DNA of 64,000 bases, taken from positions 248,001 through 312,000 of the forward strand of contig NZ_JAJVKW010000012.1 in the NCBI RefSeq assembly GCF_024198255.1. The letters run 5' to 3'. Source of the DNA: Myxococcus guangdongensis (lineage in GTDB: Bacteria > Myxococcota > Myxococcia > Myxococcales > Myxococcaceae). The first letter of the stretch is position 1. Each line of letters starts with the position of its first letter. Made by a program: the position numbers and the translations under genes. The notes below the pieces were generated by a model. It did no database searches and was not told the DNA's origin. It saw only the letters and a program-made list of their open reading frames with translations. Below, piece by piece: positions 8,120 through 17,331 of the stretch.

Positions 8120-10317
8120 GGCTTCTTCACCGTCAAATCAAGCACTGTCATCGAGTAGGGCGGCAGCCGCTGCGTCAGCCCCGCCGCCGTAGTGTTTCCC
8201 GCCGGCTGCTGCAGGAACCCGCCCGGCGCGCCCGAGTACCCCAGCACGCGCACGCTCTCGAGCGTCCCACAGCCGTTCAGCTTCACCCGCGCCTGCGCCG
8301 CCTGGTCTGGGTCGAAGTTCAGCACCACCGCCACCACCTTGGTGCCGTCCTTGTTGCGCGAGGCGAACACGCTCGTGCCCTCCTCCGCCTTCGCCGGCAC
8401 CCAGACGTCCTGGAAGCGTCCACCCCGGCCGTCGAAGTCCCTGAACGCGCGGAACGCCCAGAACACCGGGCTGCCATTCGTCGGGTACTGCCAGAAGTAG
8501 GCGGAGTAGATGTTCTCCTGCGCGAAGCGGCCCAGCGCCTCGGCCTGCGCCAGGCCTCCGCTCATGTGGCCGAAGGCGCCGAAGTTGTACTCACCAATCG
8601 AGATGCGCCGGCCCGGGTAGTTCTGGGCAATCCACTCCTTCATGCGCGGGAGCAGCCGCACCGGCTCACCAATCCACGACTCGTCCTTGTACGTCGGGTC
8701 CCACAAGGCGCGCGTGGAGCGGATGCGCCGCGCGTTCGTCTCCGGGTCCGTGTTCCCCTCCAGCCCCACGCCCACGTTGGTCTGCGGGTAGAAGTGCAGG
8801 TCCACCACGTCCAGGATGCGAACACCCGTCTTCTTCTCGTGCTCGCGCAGCTGCCGCAGGTACCAGGGCAAGAGCGGCACGTCGCCATGCGCGCGGCGGT
8901 CCGAGTGCGGCGCCTTGCCCGGCGCGAAGTCCGCCGCGGACCAGAGGTAGTTCGTCCATCCCCACTCGGCGGGGCCCGCGATGAGCGCGTCCGGGTCCGC
9001 CTTCCGCACCGCGGTGCCGTACGCAATCGTGCGCGACAACAGCCCGTCGTACGTCAACGGCTCCGGGAACACATCCCGGTGCGTCGAGTTCCAGAGCATG
9101 GGCTCGTTGTCGAGGATGTACATGTGCACGCTGCGCTCGCCGCGAGCCTCATCCCTCGCGCGGATGGCGCGCACCCACTCGGCGACGAACTCGGGGGAGG
9201 CCTCGGTGCTCGTCTGCGCCGGAGGTCCGGGCTTGAGCGGCGTGCCGTCGCGCGTGACGCCGTTGCCGGAGCCGTTGTCCTCGCCGCGCTGCGGCCCGAA
9301 CTTCGCCACCGGGAAGCCCACCGAGCGCGTGTCCTTGGCCACCCACCCGAGCAGCGGCACGGTGAGCGCGGAGCTCATCCCGTTCTTCCGGTTGGACTCG
9401 AGGAAGTCCGCGTAGCCCAGGCCGATGTCCACGTTCTGGAAGAACCAGTCGTTGGCCGTGTTCCACGCGCCGCCCAGCTTCCAGTTGTAGCGGGAGGTAG
9501 GGTTGCCGCCCCAGCGGCGCGTCGTCGCGCCCATCTTGTACTGGTGCTGGTCCTTCTTCTCGCGAAGGCCGTCCAGCGCGATGCCGTAGATGAGCGGGCT
9601 GATGTCATGTCCGGGCGCGGTGCAGTCGATGGTCATCGACGTGTCGCGCCCGCTGCCCTTGCCCGTGCGGCCTCCGCCCGCGGCCAGCGCGGCGGCCACG
9701 TCCGGCGGCAGCGGCACGAGCGCCACCTTGTCGAGCAGCACCCAGTCCCGCCCCACGTCCTTCGACGCTCGCAGCACCACGCGGTCGAACGGCTCCCCCT
9801 TGGGGTTGAGCAGCTCCATGGGGATGACGACGTCGACCCACTCGCCGTCCTTGCGCACCTGGAGGTCCGCGGTGACGGGGATGCGCGGGAAGGACACCGC
9901 GCCGGGCGTGTCCAGCCGCACCTCCAGGAACTCGCCGTAGGCCTCCGGCGCGCTCAGGCGCAGGGACAGCGCCCCGAAGCTGCCCGCCAGCTTGGGCTGG
10001 TAGAGAATCCAGCCGCCGTAGTTGAACAGGCGCATGCGCGCCGGGGCGCCCTTGGGCAGCTCGCGCGGCGCCCAGCCGATGTCCTTCCAGCCCTTCCCGA
10101 GGCCGCCGTCGTAGAGGACCACCGGCGCGGTGCTCGCCGCCTCGACGGCCGCGGGCTTCGTCTCACCCGGCTTCGCGGCGTCACCCACCGCGGGCTTCAC
10201 TTCTCCGGAAGGCTCACCGCCGCGCGCCAGCGCCACCGAGCCACCCGCGGCCACCAGCGTGCAGACCACCACGGCGGCGCCCGCCTTGCTCCGCGCACCC
10301 TTCACACCTGCCTCCAT
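8116..10317 (-). CDS. epsB: EpsB-like glycoside hydrolase (GH44-type)
   Basis: A 733-residue envelope protein starting at the ATG at 10315-10317 behind a GGGGAG site. A short N-terminal hydrophobic segment (residues about 12-30) looks like a signal or anchor. Residues about 65-205 form a beta-rich, carbohydrate-binding-like module, followed by a glycosidase domain. Glu405 in LDNEPMLWN is the likely acid/base and Glu576 in IGEYNFG the likely nucleophile, the two-glutamate pattern of retaining clan GH-A enzymes such as GH44. In the eps pathway such an enzyme would trim or release polymer in the periplasm or outside. Substrate is not known. It overlaps epsA by four bases and lies 29 bases from epsC. 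Confidence 0.8.
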   Translation of the reverse strand: MEAGVKGARSKAGAAVVVCTLVAAGGSVALARGGEPSGEVKPAVGDAAKPGETKPAAVEAASTAPVVLYDGGLGKGWKDIGWAPRELPKGAPARMRLFNYGGWILYQPKLAGSFGALSLRLSAPEAYGEFLEVRLDTPGAVSFPRIPVTADLQVRKDGEWVDVVIPMELLNPKGEPFDRVVLRASKDVGRDWVLLDKVALVPLPPDVAAALAAGGGRTGKGSGRDTSMTIDCTAPGHDISPLIYGIALDGLREKKDQHQYKMGATTRRWGGNPTSRYNWKLGGAWNTANDWFFQNVDIGLGYADFLESNRKNGMSSALTVPLLGWVAKDTRSVGFPVAKFGPQRGEDNGSGNGVTRDGTPLKPGPPAQTSTEASPEFVAEWVRAIRARDEARGERSVHMYILDNEPMLWNSTHRDVFPEPLTYDGLLSRTIAYGTAVRKADPDALIAGPAEWGWTNYLWSAADFAPGKAPHSDRRAHGDVPLLPWYLRQLREHEKKTGVRILDVVDLHFYPQTNVGVGLEGNTDPETNARRIRSTRALWDPTYKDESWIGEPVRLLPRMKEWIAQNYPGRRISIGEYNFGAFGHMSGGLAQAEALGRFAQENIYSAYFWQYPTNGSPVFWAFRAFRDFDGRGGRFQDVWVPAKAEEGTSVFASRNKDGTKVVAVVLNFDPDQAAQARVKLNGCGTLESVRVLGYSGAPGGFLQQPAGNTTAAGLTQRLPPYSMTVLDLTVKKP

Positions 10318-10346
10318 GGACTCATCTCCCCCGGGCCCGGGGGCCC

Positions 10347-10910
10347 TCACAGCACCACGTCGTCCGTGTCCTTGCGCGGGAAGATGCGCGCGGGAATCCC
10401 CACGGCCACGCTGTCCGGCGGCACGTCCTGCAGCACCACGGCGTTGGCGCCGATGCGCGAGCGCGCGCCGATGCGCACCGGCCCGAGGATGCGCGCCCCG
10501 GCGCCAATCCACACGTCATCCTCGATGACGGGGTAGCCGTTGTCCTTCGCGGTGCCCACGGTGTTGTTGCCGTAGAAGCGCACGCGGTCGCCGATGCGCG
10601 CGTCCCCACCGATGACGATGCCCAGGCTGTGCACGAAGTACACGCCCTTGCCCAGCGTCACGTCCTTGCCGATTTCGATGCCCAGCACCGCCGTCTGCGC
10701 CACGCGCAGCACGTGGTTGACCAGGGGGATGTGGTAGTCGAGCGCGGCCTCGCGGGCGCGGTTGAGCGCGGTGATGCGGTACGAGTCGCTGGTGAGCACC
10801 ACCTTGGCGATGGACTTCGCGTCGGTGTGGCCATTGGCGGCCCGGGCCAGCTCCATCGCGTCGGAGACCAGCGCGCCGAGCATCGAGCGCTTCGACTTCA
10901 GGAAGTTCAT
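10347..10910 (-). CDS. epsC: EpsC-like serine O-acetyltransferase-type hexapeptide transferase
   Basis: A 187-residue left-handed beta-helix acyltransferase of the serine O-acetyltransferase type. The alpha-helical N-terminus (to about residue 70) is followed by hexapeptide repeats in IEIGKDVTLG, IGGDARIGD and VRIGARSRIGA. The active-site His lies in the FVHSLGIVIGG stretch. It probably acetylates a sugar of the exopolysaccharide rather than making cysteine, given its place between epsB and epsD. The start ATG overlaps the epsD stop by four bases and has a strong GGGGGG ribosome site. Confidence 0.8.
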   Translation of the reverse strand: MNFLKSKRSMLGALVSDAMELARAANGHTDAKSIAKVVLTSDSYRITALNRAREAALDYHIPLVNHVLRVAQTAVLGIEIGKDVTLGKGVYFVHSLGIVIGGDARIGDRVRFYGNNTVGTAKDNGYPVIEDDVWIGAGARILGPVRIGARSRIGANAVVLQDVPPDSVAVGIPARIFPRKDTDDVVL

Positions 10911-11935
10911 CGGTTCCCCCCGCCCTGGAGGTAGCGGACCACCTCGCGGGCGATACCTGTCCAGCCGCCGGCCTCGGTGCGAGCGCCGCGCAGATACTCC
11001 ATCCCGTACACCACCGACGTGCCCGCGAACGCGGCCTTCTCCAGGCCCAGCTTGTCCGCGGCCTTCGCGGCGCTCATCACCGCGCCCGTCAACATCCGCG
11101 TGGCCTCGGGCGCGACGACGGTCGCCGCGAGCAGGGGGCGCGCCAGCGGGTTCGTCTCGAAGAGCAGCCGCCACGGATTCACGCCGCGCACGTCCGGGTG
11201 CTTGCGCGCCACGTGCGTGTCGAACATGCCGTAGCGGTGCGCGCGCTTGAGCCAGCGCTCGAAGGACACGTGGTCGCTGCCGTGCAGCACGTGCGCGTCG
11301 CTGGCGAACACGAACGCGCAGCCCGCCTTCTCCAGCCGCACGCCCAGCTCCACGTCCTCGGACTGGCCCAGCGACTTGTCGAAGCCGCCCACGCCCACGT
11401 AGTCCTCGCGGTGGAAGGACACGTTGCCCGTGTACAGGTGGTTGCCGTGCGCGCGCGCGCCGGGGGTGGACAGCTCCTCCGCCATGCGGTGGTTGAGGTA
11501 CGCGTACCAGCGCTCGAACAGCGGCATGTCGCCGATGGACGGGTCCGGGCGGATGCGGCCCAGCACCACGTGCCGCGAGCCCTCCGGGTGGTGCGCCAGG
11601 TGCCGCTCCAGGAAGTCCTTCTCCACCTGCATGTCGTCGTCGGTGACGAGGACGATGTCGCCCCGCGCCGCGAGCACGCCCCGGTGCCGCGCGGCCGCCG
11701 CGCCCGCGTTGGCCTGCACCTCCACGCGCAGGGCGTAGGGGAGCTTCTCGCCGAGCGCGTCCAGCGGGGCCTTCACCGGCTCCTTGGAGCCGTCATCGAC
11801 GACGACGACCTCGTAGCGCCCGGGCGGGAGCGTCTGGTCCGCGAGCTGCCCGAGCAGCCGGGTGATGAGGGGCAGCCGGTTGTAGGTGGCGACGACGACG
11901 CTGAGGCGGGGCGTGGAGGCGTCCGAGGGCGTCAT
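10907..11935 (-). CDS. epsD: EpsD-like GT2 glycosyltransferase
   Basis: A 342-residue family 2 (GT-A fold) glycosyltransferase acting at the cytoplasmic face of the membrane on the eps repeat unit. Visible motifs are VVATYNR at the N-terminus, VVVDDGS, the metal/nucleotide-sugar motif TDDDMQ, and the acceptor-side acidic pair in SEDVELG. No full membrane spans are evident apart from a mildly hydrophobic region near residues 270-290. Start ATG 11933-11935 overlaps the stop of the Wze-like gene by four bases; the stop overlaps the epsC start in the same way, indicating one tightly coupled transcript. Confidence 0.85.
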   Translation of the reverse strand: MTPSDASTPRLSVVVATYNRLPLITRLLGQLADQTLPPGRYEVVVVDDGSKEPVKAPLDALGEKLPYALRVEVQANAGAAAARHRGVLAARGDIVLVTDDDMQVEKDFLERHLAHHPEGSRHVVLGRIRPDPSIGDMPLFERWYAYLNHRMAEELSTPGARAHGNHLYTGNVSFHREDYVGVGGFDKSLGQSEDVELGVRLEKAGCAFVFASDAHVLHGSDHVSFERWLKRAHRYGMFDTHVARKHPDVRGVNPWRLLFETNPLARPLLAATVVAPEATRMLTGAVMSAAKAADKLGLEKAAFAGTSVVYGMEYLRGARTEAGGWTGIAREVVRYLQGGGNR

Positions 11936-12453
11936 GGCTTCTTCTTCTTGCGGGAGAGGAGGCCCCGGCCCTTCTTCTGCCGGGGGAAGGTGACGCTGCC
12001 CACGAAGCGCTCCTGGCCGATGAACTCCATCGTCTTGCGCGCCGAGCCGAAGTCCGTCTCCCCCAGGGTGACGCACAGGAGGACCCCGTCGGCGGCGAGC
12101 GCCACGGGCAGGCTGGCCGGGCGGGTGAGGACGGAGTCGATGACGGCGACCACGCGCTCGCCCCGGGCCACGCGCTCGCGCAGCTCCAGCACGCGACGGG
12201 GGGCCTCGGCGGGGGACAGGCCGATGGCGTCATCCAGGTGGATCTTCTGCGTGGCCGCGTAGGGGGCGCCGGCCTCCAGGATGGCGGTGGCCGCCTCCAG
12301 CGCGGGGGCGCCTGGGTGGGCGGGGACCACGGTGAGGAAGCTCCAGCCGGTGCGCTCCAGGGCGAACCACAGCCGCTGCAGTGCCGGCGAGGGCACGGTG
12401 CTGTCGGAGACCTCGGCGTCCGAGGTGGAGGGCGGTGCGCTGGAGTCGGCCAT
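11932..12453 (-). CDS. Wze/CpsD-like protein lacking the kinase motifs
   Basis: A 173-residue protein at the head of the epsD-C-B-A operon. Its core (about 25-155) follows the outline of bacterial tyrosine kinase domains: a VVAVIDS strand where Walker B is expected, then an ALAADGVLLCVTLGET stretch typical of the strand and helix after it. However, the Walker A lysine-serine is missing (the equivalent position reads AHPGAPAL), and the C-terminus is a lysine-rich tail instead of a tyrosine cluster. It is therefore probably a catalytically dead partner for EpsV, itself a chain-length protein without a kinase domain. The assignment rests on fold outline and location; confidence in the gene is high, in the family moderate. 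Confidence 0.7.
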   Translation of the reverse strand: MADSSAPPSTSDAEVSDSTVPSPALQRLWFALERTGWSFLTVVPAHPGAPALEAATAILEAGAPYAATQKIHLDDAIGLSPAEAPRRVLELRERVARGERVVAVIDSVLTRPASLPVALAADGVLLCVTLGETDFGSARKTMEFIGQERFVGSVTFPRQKKGRGLLSRKKKKP

Positions 12454-12606
12454 GGAGCGCCGCCCGGTATAGCCCAACGCAAGGCGTCGCCCAATGACCT
12501 GGCGGGCGGGCGGGGGAGCGGGTGCCCTGCGACCTGCCCCAATGAGTCCGGGGGCTTCCGGGCCCTCCCCGTGGGGCCGTGGGAGCTGACGTGCTATGGG
12601 AAGTCC
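12454..12606. promoter_or_regulatory. Divergent promoter region between the epsD-A operon and epsE
   Basis: The 153 bp between the ATG of the Wze-like gene (minus) and the GTG of epsE (plus) must drive both arms of this part of the eps locus. No clear sigma-70 or sigma-54 motif stands out by eye. Confidence 0.4.
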
Positions 12607-13833
12607 GTGCCGAAGATTGGTTACCTCATCCCTGAGTTTCCCGGACAGACACACATCTTCTTCTGGCGAGAGTTGCAGGCCCTTCCCGGGAAGGGCGTGA
12701 CTCCGGAGCTGGTCTCCACCCAGCCGCCGCCCGCGCGCATCATCTCCCACAGCTGGGCGCGCGAGGCCATGGCCCGCACCGAGTACTTGGCGCCGCCCGG
12801 GACGCTCGGCGTGGTGAAGGCCGTGGCGGAGATTGCGCGCGCCATGCCCACGGGCTGGGCGCGGTGCCTGGCCTCCATCGCCCGCGCGGAGGGGCTGGAC
12901 GCCAAGGGCCGCGCGAGGCTGCTGGCCTTCGCGGTGATGGGCGGGCGGCTGGCGTCGCTGGCGCGCGAGCGCGGGTGGACGCACGTGCACGTGCACTCCT
13001 GCGCCAACGCCGCGCACGTGGCGCTGTTCGCGAACCTGCTGTCGGGGCTGCCGTACAGCATGACGCTGCACGGGCCGCTGGACGACTACGGGCCGAACCA
13101 GCGGGAGAAGTGGCGGCACGCGAGATTCGCGTTCGTCATCACGAAGAAGCTGCTGGGCGAGGTGAACCAGGAGCTGGCGGGGAGCCTGCCTCGGGACATC
13201 GAGCTGGCGCCGATGGGCGTGGAGCTGGGCAAGTTCAACCGCTCGACGCCGTACGCGGCGTGGACGGGCGAGGGGCCGCTGCGCCTCTTCTCATGCGGGC
13301 GCCTCAACCCGTGCAAGGGGCACGCGGACCTCATCGACGCGGTGGGGATGCTGCGGGCGAAGGGCATCGACGCGCGGCTGTCCATCGCCGGCGAGGACGA
13401 GGCGGGCGGCACCACGTACCGCAAGTTGCTGGAGGCGAAGCTCGCGGAGTCCAAGCTGGGTGACGCGGTGACGCTCCTGGGCGCGGTGGGCGAGGACGTG
13501 GTGCGGGACGGCATCGAGCGCGCGCACATCTTCGCGCTGGCGAGCCTCCAGGAGCCGTTGGGCGTGGCCATCATGGAGGCCATGGCCATGCGCGCGCCGG
13601 TGGTGGTGACGGGCGCGGGCGGGGTGAAGGAGCTGGTGGACGACGGCGTGGACGGGATGCTCGTGCCGCCGCAGGAGCCCGCGGTCCTGGCCCAGAAGCT
13701 GGAGGCCGTGGCGCGCGACCCGGCCGAGGCCGTGCGCCTGGGTGAAGCGGGCCGGCGCAAGGTGGAGACGCAGTTCAGCAGCGAGCGCAGCGCGGACATG
13801 CTCGCGCTGATGCTCCAGCGCGCGGCGGTGTAG
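12607..13833 (+). CDS. epsE: EpsE-like GT4 glycosyltransferase
   Basis: A 408-residue GT-B fold glycosyltransferase of family 4. The N-terminal acceptor domain starts with PKIGYLIPEFP, and the C-terminal nucleotide-sugar domain contains the GRLNPCKGH phosphate-binding turn and the E-x7-E motif in EPLGVAIMEAMA. The GTG at 12607 is chosen because the conserved GT4 start falls directly behind it; the ribosome site is weak and the frame stays open upstream. It diverges from the epsD-A operon and would act on the growing eps repeat unit at the inner membrane. Confidence 0.83.
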   Translation: MPKIGYLIPEFPGQTHIFFWRELQALPGKGVTPELVSTQPPPARIISHSWAREAMARTEYLAPPGTLGVVKAVAEIARAMPTGWARCLASIARAEGLDAKGRARLLAFAVMGGRLASLARERGWTHVHVHSCANAAHVALFANLLSGLPYSMTLHGPLDDYGPNQREKWRHARFAFVITKKLLGEVNQELAGSLPRDIELAPMGVELGKFNRSTPYAAWTGEGPLRLFSCGRLNPCKGHADLIDAVGMLRAKGIDARLSIAGEDEAGGTTYRKLLEAKLAESKLGDAVTLLGAVGEDVVRDGIERAHIFALASLQEPLGVAIMEAMAMRAPVVVTGAGGVKELVDDGVDGMLVPPQEPAVLAQKLEAVARDPAEAVRLGEAGRRKVETQFSSERSADMLALMLQRAAV

Positions 13834-13884
13834 ACAGCGCCCGTTGGCCGGTCGTGGAACCCATCGGGTCCCGTTGTGACCCGA

Positions 13885-13908
13885 GCCGCCCGCGAGGAAC
13901 GGGGCGGC
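13885..13908 (+). terminator. Candidate stem-loop terminator after epsE
   Basis: GCCGCCC (13885-13891) pairs with GGGCGGC (13902-13908) across a 10-base loop, about 50 bases after the epsE stop. No T-run follows. Confidence 0.35.
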
Positions 13909-14013
13909 CCGCTCGGTGGGTTTCCAGGGGACTCCGGGGGGAGTTCGCTGGATGTGGAGGGTTCGCTAGGATTCCTGGCGCCCAGAGCAGCACCCATCTC
14001 GACAGGAGTGGCC

Positions 14014-15363
14014 GTGGCGACGCTGGAGTTGAAGAAGGAAGGCATCATCTGCACCCTCACCGCCGAGGACCAGCTGAAGGTCGAGCTCCAGGCCTTGAAG
14101 GTGCCGCTGAAAGTAGGCCAGAAGGGCTTCTACGAGTCCTGCACGCTCGCCTTCCAGCGGGCCGTCGCGGTGGACACGGCGAAGAACAGTGGCGCGGAGG
14201 CCGTGCTGCTCGCGAAGGCGTGGGCGTTCGTCTGCAAGTGGGCGGGCAAGACGGACCCCTTGCCCTCGGTCAACAGCAAGAAGACGCCGACGAAGGTCGT
14301 GGCGTCCTCCAGCGTGGCCACGAGCACGACGACCGCCCCTACGTATCACCCGGACCTGGAGCGGGACGCGGCCGCATGGGTCACCGCGGTGACCCTGCTA
14401 TGCACCAAGGCGGGTGTGTCGACGGTGGACATCAACTGGGTGTGGGTGAAGGACAACGTCCTGGTGCTGACCACCTATCGCAACTCGGACGGCTACATCT
14501 CGGCGGTGCTCGGCCGGGTGGCCAGTATTCCCTTGGACCGCATCACCGCGGTCGCCGGGCGACTGAAGAGCAATGAAGGGCTCACCGGCGTCATCAAGAA
14601 GTTGTCGAAGGTGGTCGACACCCTGAAGGCGGTGAACGAGTCCGCCAACTTCTACGGCGCCTTCAACGAGGTGGTGGGGCTGCTCCTGTCGATGGTGACC
14701 TCGTCGCCAGGGGACCGCTTCTCCATGCCCACCCATGACAAGAACTTCGAGTACGTCGACCTTCCGCTCGGTGGACGCATCGACGGCAAGGCCCTCAAGG
14801 TCCAGGACATCGACCGCATCGAGGTGCGCGGTGGCATCAAGTTCTACATCGAGGTGAAGTCCGATGTGCGCACCGCGGTGCAGAAGCATCAGTCCGGCGT
14901 GGAGCCCGCGGACGCCAGCAAGTACGCCTACCAGCGCGACACCTTGAACCCGCTCCCGTCGGACGACGAGAAGTTCGGGACCTCGCAGCAGCTGCTGCGA
15001 ATCCTGGCGGTGACCCAGCATCGACAGGGGAAGGTCGGCTCCACGGCGACGAAGAACCGCATCGACGGCATGGAGGTGGCGGTGTCCATCCTGAACGAGA
15101 AGGACTGGCTGGAGCTCTTCACCTCGGGGACCGCGCGCACCTACTCGCGGCTGGGGTTCCATCTCTTCATCGGGGACTTCGCCTTCACCCCCACGAAGCT
15201 GGGGGTCATCTGTGACGAGGTGGAGCAGCGCGTGGCCGATTGGGCCAGGCTCACGCACTCGGTGGAGTGGACCACGCTCCTGTTCAAGGAGAAGAAGAAC
15301 CACCGCCACAACTACTTCAAGCTCCACGTGAACTCCTTCGAGCCCCCCAAGGTCTTCATCTAG
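14014..15363 (+). CDS. Uncharacterised 449-residue protein with an ExK nuclease-like motif
   Basis: I do not recognise the family. The GTG at 14014 is chosen for its AGGAG site at 14004-14008. The protein appears soluble. Residues 1-80 form a compact start, then a Lys/Thr/Ser-rich linker (about 83-110), then a larger domain. Near the middle, Asp265/Asp267 are followed by Glu280-Val-Lys282 in FYIEVKSD, an arrangement reminiscent of PD-(D/E)XK nucleases. It sits between epsE and a histidine kinase but has no obvious link with polysaccharide synthesis and is followed by a strong stem-loop, so it may be an inserted gene. A nuclease or toxin role is speculation. Confidence 0.7.
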   Translation: MATLELKKEGIICTLTAEDQLKVELQALKVPLKVGQKGFYESCTLAFQRAVAVDTAKNSGAEAVLLAKAWAFVCKWAGKTDPLPSVNSKKTPTKVVASSSVATSTTTAPTYHPDLERDAAAWVTAVTLLCTKAGVSTVDINWVWVKDNVLVLTTYRNSDGYISAVLGRVASIPLDRITAVAGRLKSNEGLTGVIKKLSKVVDTLKAVNESANFYGAFNEVVGLLLSMVTSSPGDRFSMPTHDKNFEYVDLPLGGRIDGKALKVQDIDRIEVRGGIKFYIEVKSDVRTAVQKHQSGVEPADASKYAYQRDTLNPLPSDDEKFGTSQQLLRILAVTQHRQGKVGSTATKNRIDGMEVAVSILNEKDWLELFTSGTARTYSRLGFHLFIGDFAFTPTKLGVICDEVEQRVADWARLTHSVEWTTLLFKEKKNHRHNYFKLHVNSFEPPKVFI

Positions 15364-15374
15364 CGCGACCGATG

Positions 15375-15404
15375 GGAGCGAGGGGGCGGGCAGGCCCCCG
15401 CTCC
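15375..15404 (+). terminator. Strong candidate stem-loop terminator
   Basis: Beginning 12 bases after the stop of the 449-residue gene, GGAGCG plus GGGG (15375-15385, one bulged A) pairs with CCCCCGCTCC (15395-15404). The position and long GC stem support a terminator, although no T-run follows. Confidence 0.5.
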
Positions 15405-15639
15405 ACGGGCGGCGTCACGCGGGAGCGGTCCACCCGAGGGACGGACGGGAGGGCGTGCCATCGCGCCTCCGGCTCCATACCCTCACGGGAGCAATCTCGA
15501 CGGACCTGGGGGTGGGGCCTCCAGGCATCCGAGCGCGGGGTCTCCCGGTGATGGGCCGGGCCGGGGAGGCATGTGGGGGCTGTCCGTGGGCGCCGCGCTG
15601 ATTAAGCGATGGTGTCTCACGGAGGGAGGGAAGGGAGGA

Positions 15640-17208
15640 ATGGCCTTGGAAGGCACCGAGCAACTCACCCCTCATGTGCCCATCCGGGTGGAGCCGCGGA
15701 CGACGAGCATCCTCCTGGTGGACGACCACGCGTCGAACCTGCTGGCGCTGGAGGCCATCCTCGAGCCGATGGGGCAGAAGCTGGTGAAGGCGGCCTCGGG
15801 TCCGGAGGCGCTGCGGTGGCTCTTGCGCGAGGACTTCGCGCTCATCCTGCTGGACGTGCAGATGCCGGGGATGGACGGCTTCGAGACGGCGCGCATCATC
15901 CGGCAGCGCGAGCGCTCGCGGTACACGCCCATCATCTTCCTCACCGCGCACGGGCGCGACGAGGCGAACCTGGTGAGCGGCTATGCGTCCGGCGCGGCCG
16001 ACTACGTGGTGAAGCCGTTCCACCCGGAGGTGCTGCGGTGGAAGGCGGAGGCGTTCGTCGCGCTGTACGTGCGGCAGCGGGCCTTGCAGCGGCAGGAGGC
16101 GGCGCTGTGGGAGCGCGAGCGGCGGATGCTCGAGCGACAGGGCGAGCTGCGCTTCCGACGGCTGGTGGACTCGATGCCGCAGTTCGTCTGGGCGCTGCTG
16201 GCGGATGGCACCATCAGCTACGCGAACCGGGGCTGGCTGGACTACGCGGGGCTGACGGCGGAGCAGGGGCGTCAGCGCGAGGACAACCTGCGCTGCTTCC
16301 ATCCCGAGGACCTGGGGAAGGTGCGGGCGACGTGGGACGTGCTGCGCCGCTCGGGGATGCCCAGGGAGCAGGAGTACCGGCTGCGCCGCGCGACGGATGG
16401 CGAGTTCCGCTGGTTCCTGTGTCGCACGCTGCCGGAGCGCGATGGCGCCGGGCGGCTCGTCGGGTGGATATCGACGGCGACGGACATCGACGACGCGCGG
16501 CGCGCGGTGGAGACGCTGCGCGCGACGAACGAGGCGAAGGACATGTTCCTCACCCTGGCGGCGCACGAGCTGCGCACGCCCCTGCAGGCGGCGCGCAGCT
16601 ACGCGGACCTGGCGAGGAAGAAGGCGGGGGAGGAGCAGACGCCGAAGGTGGCGCGGGCCCTGGAGGGCATCCAGCGCAGCGTGGGGCGCATGGCGCGGCT
16701 GGTGGAGAACCTGCTCGACGTGGGGCGGCTGCAGCGCGGGGAGCTGTCGTTGGAGGAGGGGGACGTGGACGTGCGCGCGCTCCTGCGCGAGGTGGCGGAG
16801 CACTTCGATCCGTTGCCGGAGGGGCGGGACATCCAGGTGGAGGCCCCCGAGGGGCTGGTGCTGCGCGCCGACGGAGAGCGGCTGGACCAGGTGCTCACCA
16901 ACCTGGTGTCGAATGCGCTGCGCTACTCACCGGACGGAGGGGACATCCGGCTCCGGGCGCGCGAGGAGGGCCGGTGGGTGCACGTGGAGGTGTTGGACCA
17001 CGGGCTCGGCATCCCGGAGGACCGGCTGGAGAACATCTTCGAGCGCTTCGGGCGCGCGCATGGCGTGTCCTATGGCGGTCTGGGATTGGGGCTGGCCATC
17101 GCGCGGGGCATCGTCGAGCGCCATGGCGGGCGCGTCTGGGCGGAGTCCTCGGGGCGGCCCGGTCACGGCAGCACGTTCCATGTCGTGTTGCCCCGGCCGG
17201 TGAGCTGA
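15640..17208 (+). CDS. Receiver-PAS-histidine kinase hybrid
   Basis: A 522-residue signalling protein in reversed hybrid order. The receiver domain comes first (about 20-140): acidic pair at 28-29, phospho-acceptor Asp72 in LDVQMPG, Lys125 in VKPF. A PAS domain follows (about 172-290), then a HisKA dimerisation domain with His309 in AHELRTP and an HATPase domain with N and G boxes near the C-terminus. The ATG at 15640 is preferred because GGAGGGAGG lies about ten bases upstream. No membrane segment is present, so it senses a cytoplasmic signal. Its place between epsE and wzy suggests control of exopolysaccharide production; M. xanthus also has a kinase gene (epsF) in this area, but equivalence is only inferred. 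Confidence 0.85.
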   Translation: MALEGTEQLTPHVPIRVEPRTTSILLVDDHASNLLALEAILEPMGQKLVKAASGPEALRWLLREDFALILLDVQMPGMDGFETARIIRQRERSRYTPIIFLTAHGRDEANLVSGYASGAADYVVKPFHPEVLRWKAEAFVALYVRQRALQRQEAALWERERRMLERQGELRFRRLVDSMPQFVWALLADGTISYANRGWLDYAGLTAEQGRQREDNLRCFHPEDLGKVRATWDVLRRSGMPREQEYRLRRATDGEFRWFLCRTLPERDGAGRLVGWISTATDIDDARRAVETLRATNEAKDMFLTLAAHELRTPLQAARSYADLARKKAGEEQTPKVARALEGIQRSVGRMARLVENLLDVGRLQRGELSLEEGDVDVRALLREVAEHFDPLPEGRDIQVEAPEGLVLRADGERLDQVLTNLVSNALRYSPDGGDIRLRAREEGRWVHVEVLDHGLGIPEDRLENIFERFGRAHGVSYGGLGLGLAIARGIVERHGGRVWAESSGRPGHGSTFHVVLPRPVS

Positions 17209-17230
17209 GGCGCCGGGGCGTGCGTGGCGC

Positions 17231-17251
17231 GGACGCGTGAGACACGTGTCC
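17231..17251 (+). terminator. Candidate stem-loop after histidine kinase
   Basis: GGACGCGT (17231-17238) pairs with ACGTGTCC (17244-17251), eight pairs including one G-T wobble, with a five-base loop, 22 bases after the kinase stop. Confidence 0.35.
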
Positions 17252-17331
17252 GTGTCGCGGCGAGGGATGTCGGAGTCGGTTGATATGTGAAACCCATCAG
17301 GTGATTTCGGCGCCCATGCCGGAGGGCTGAG

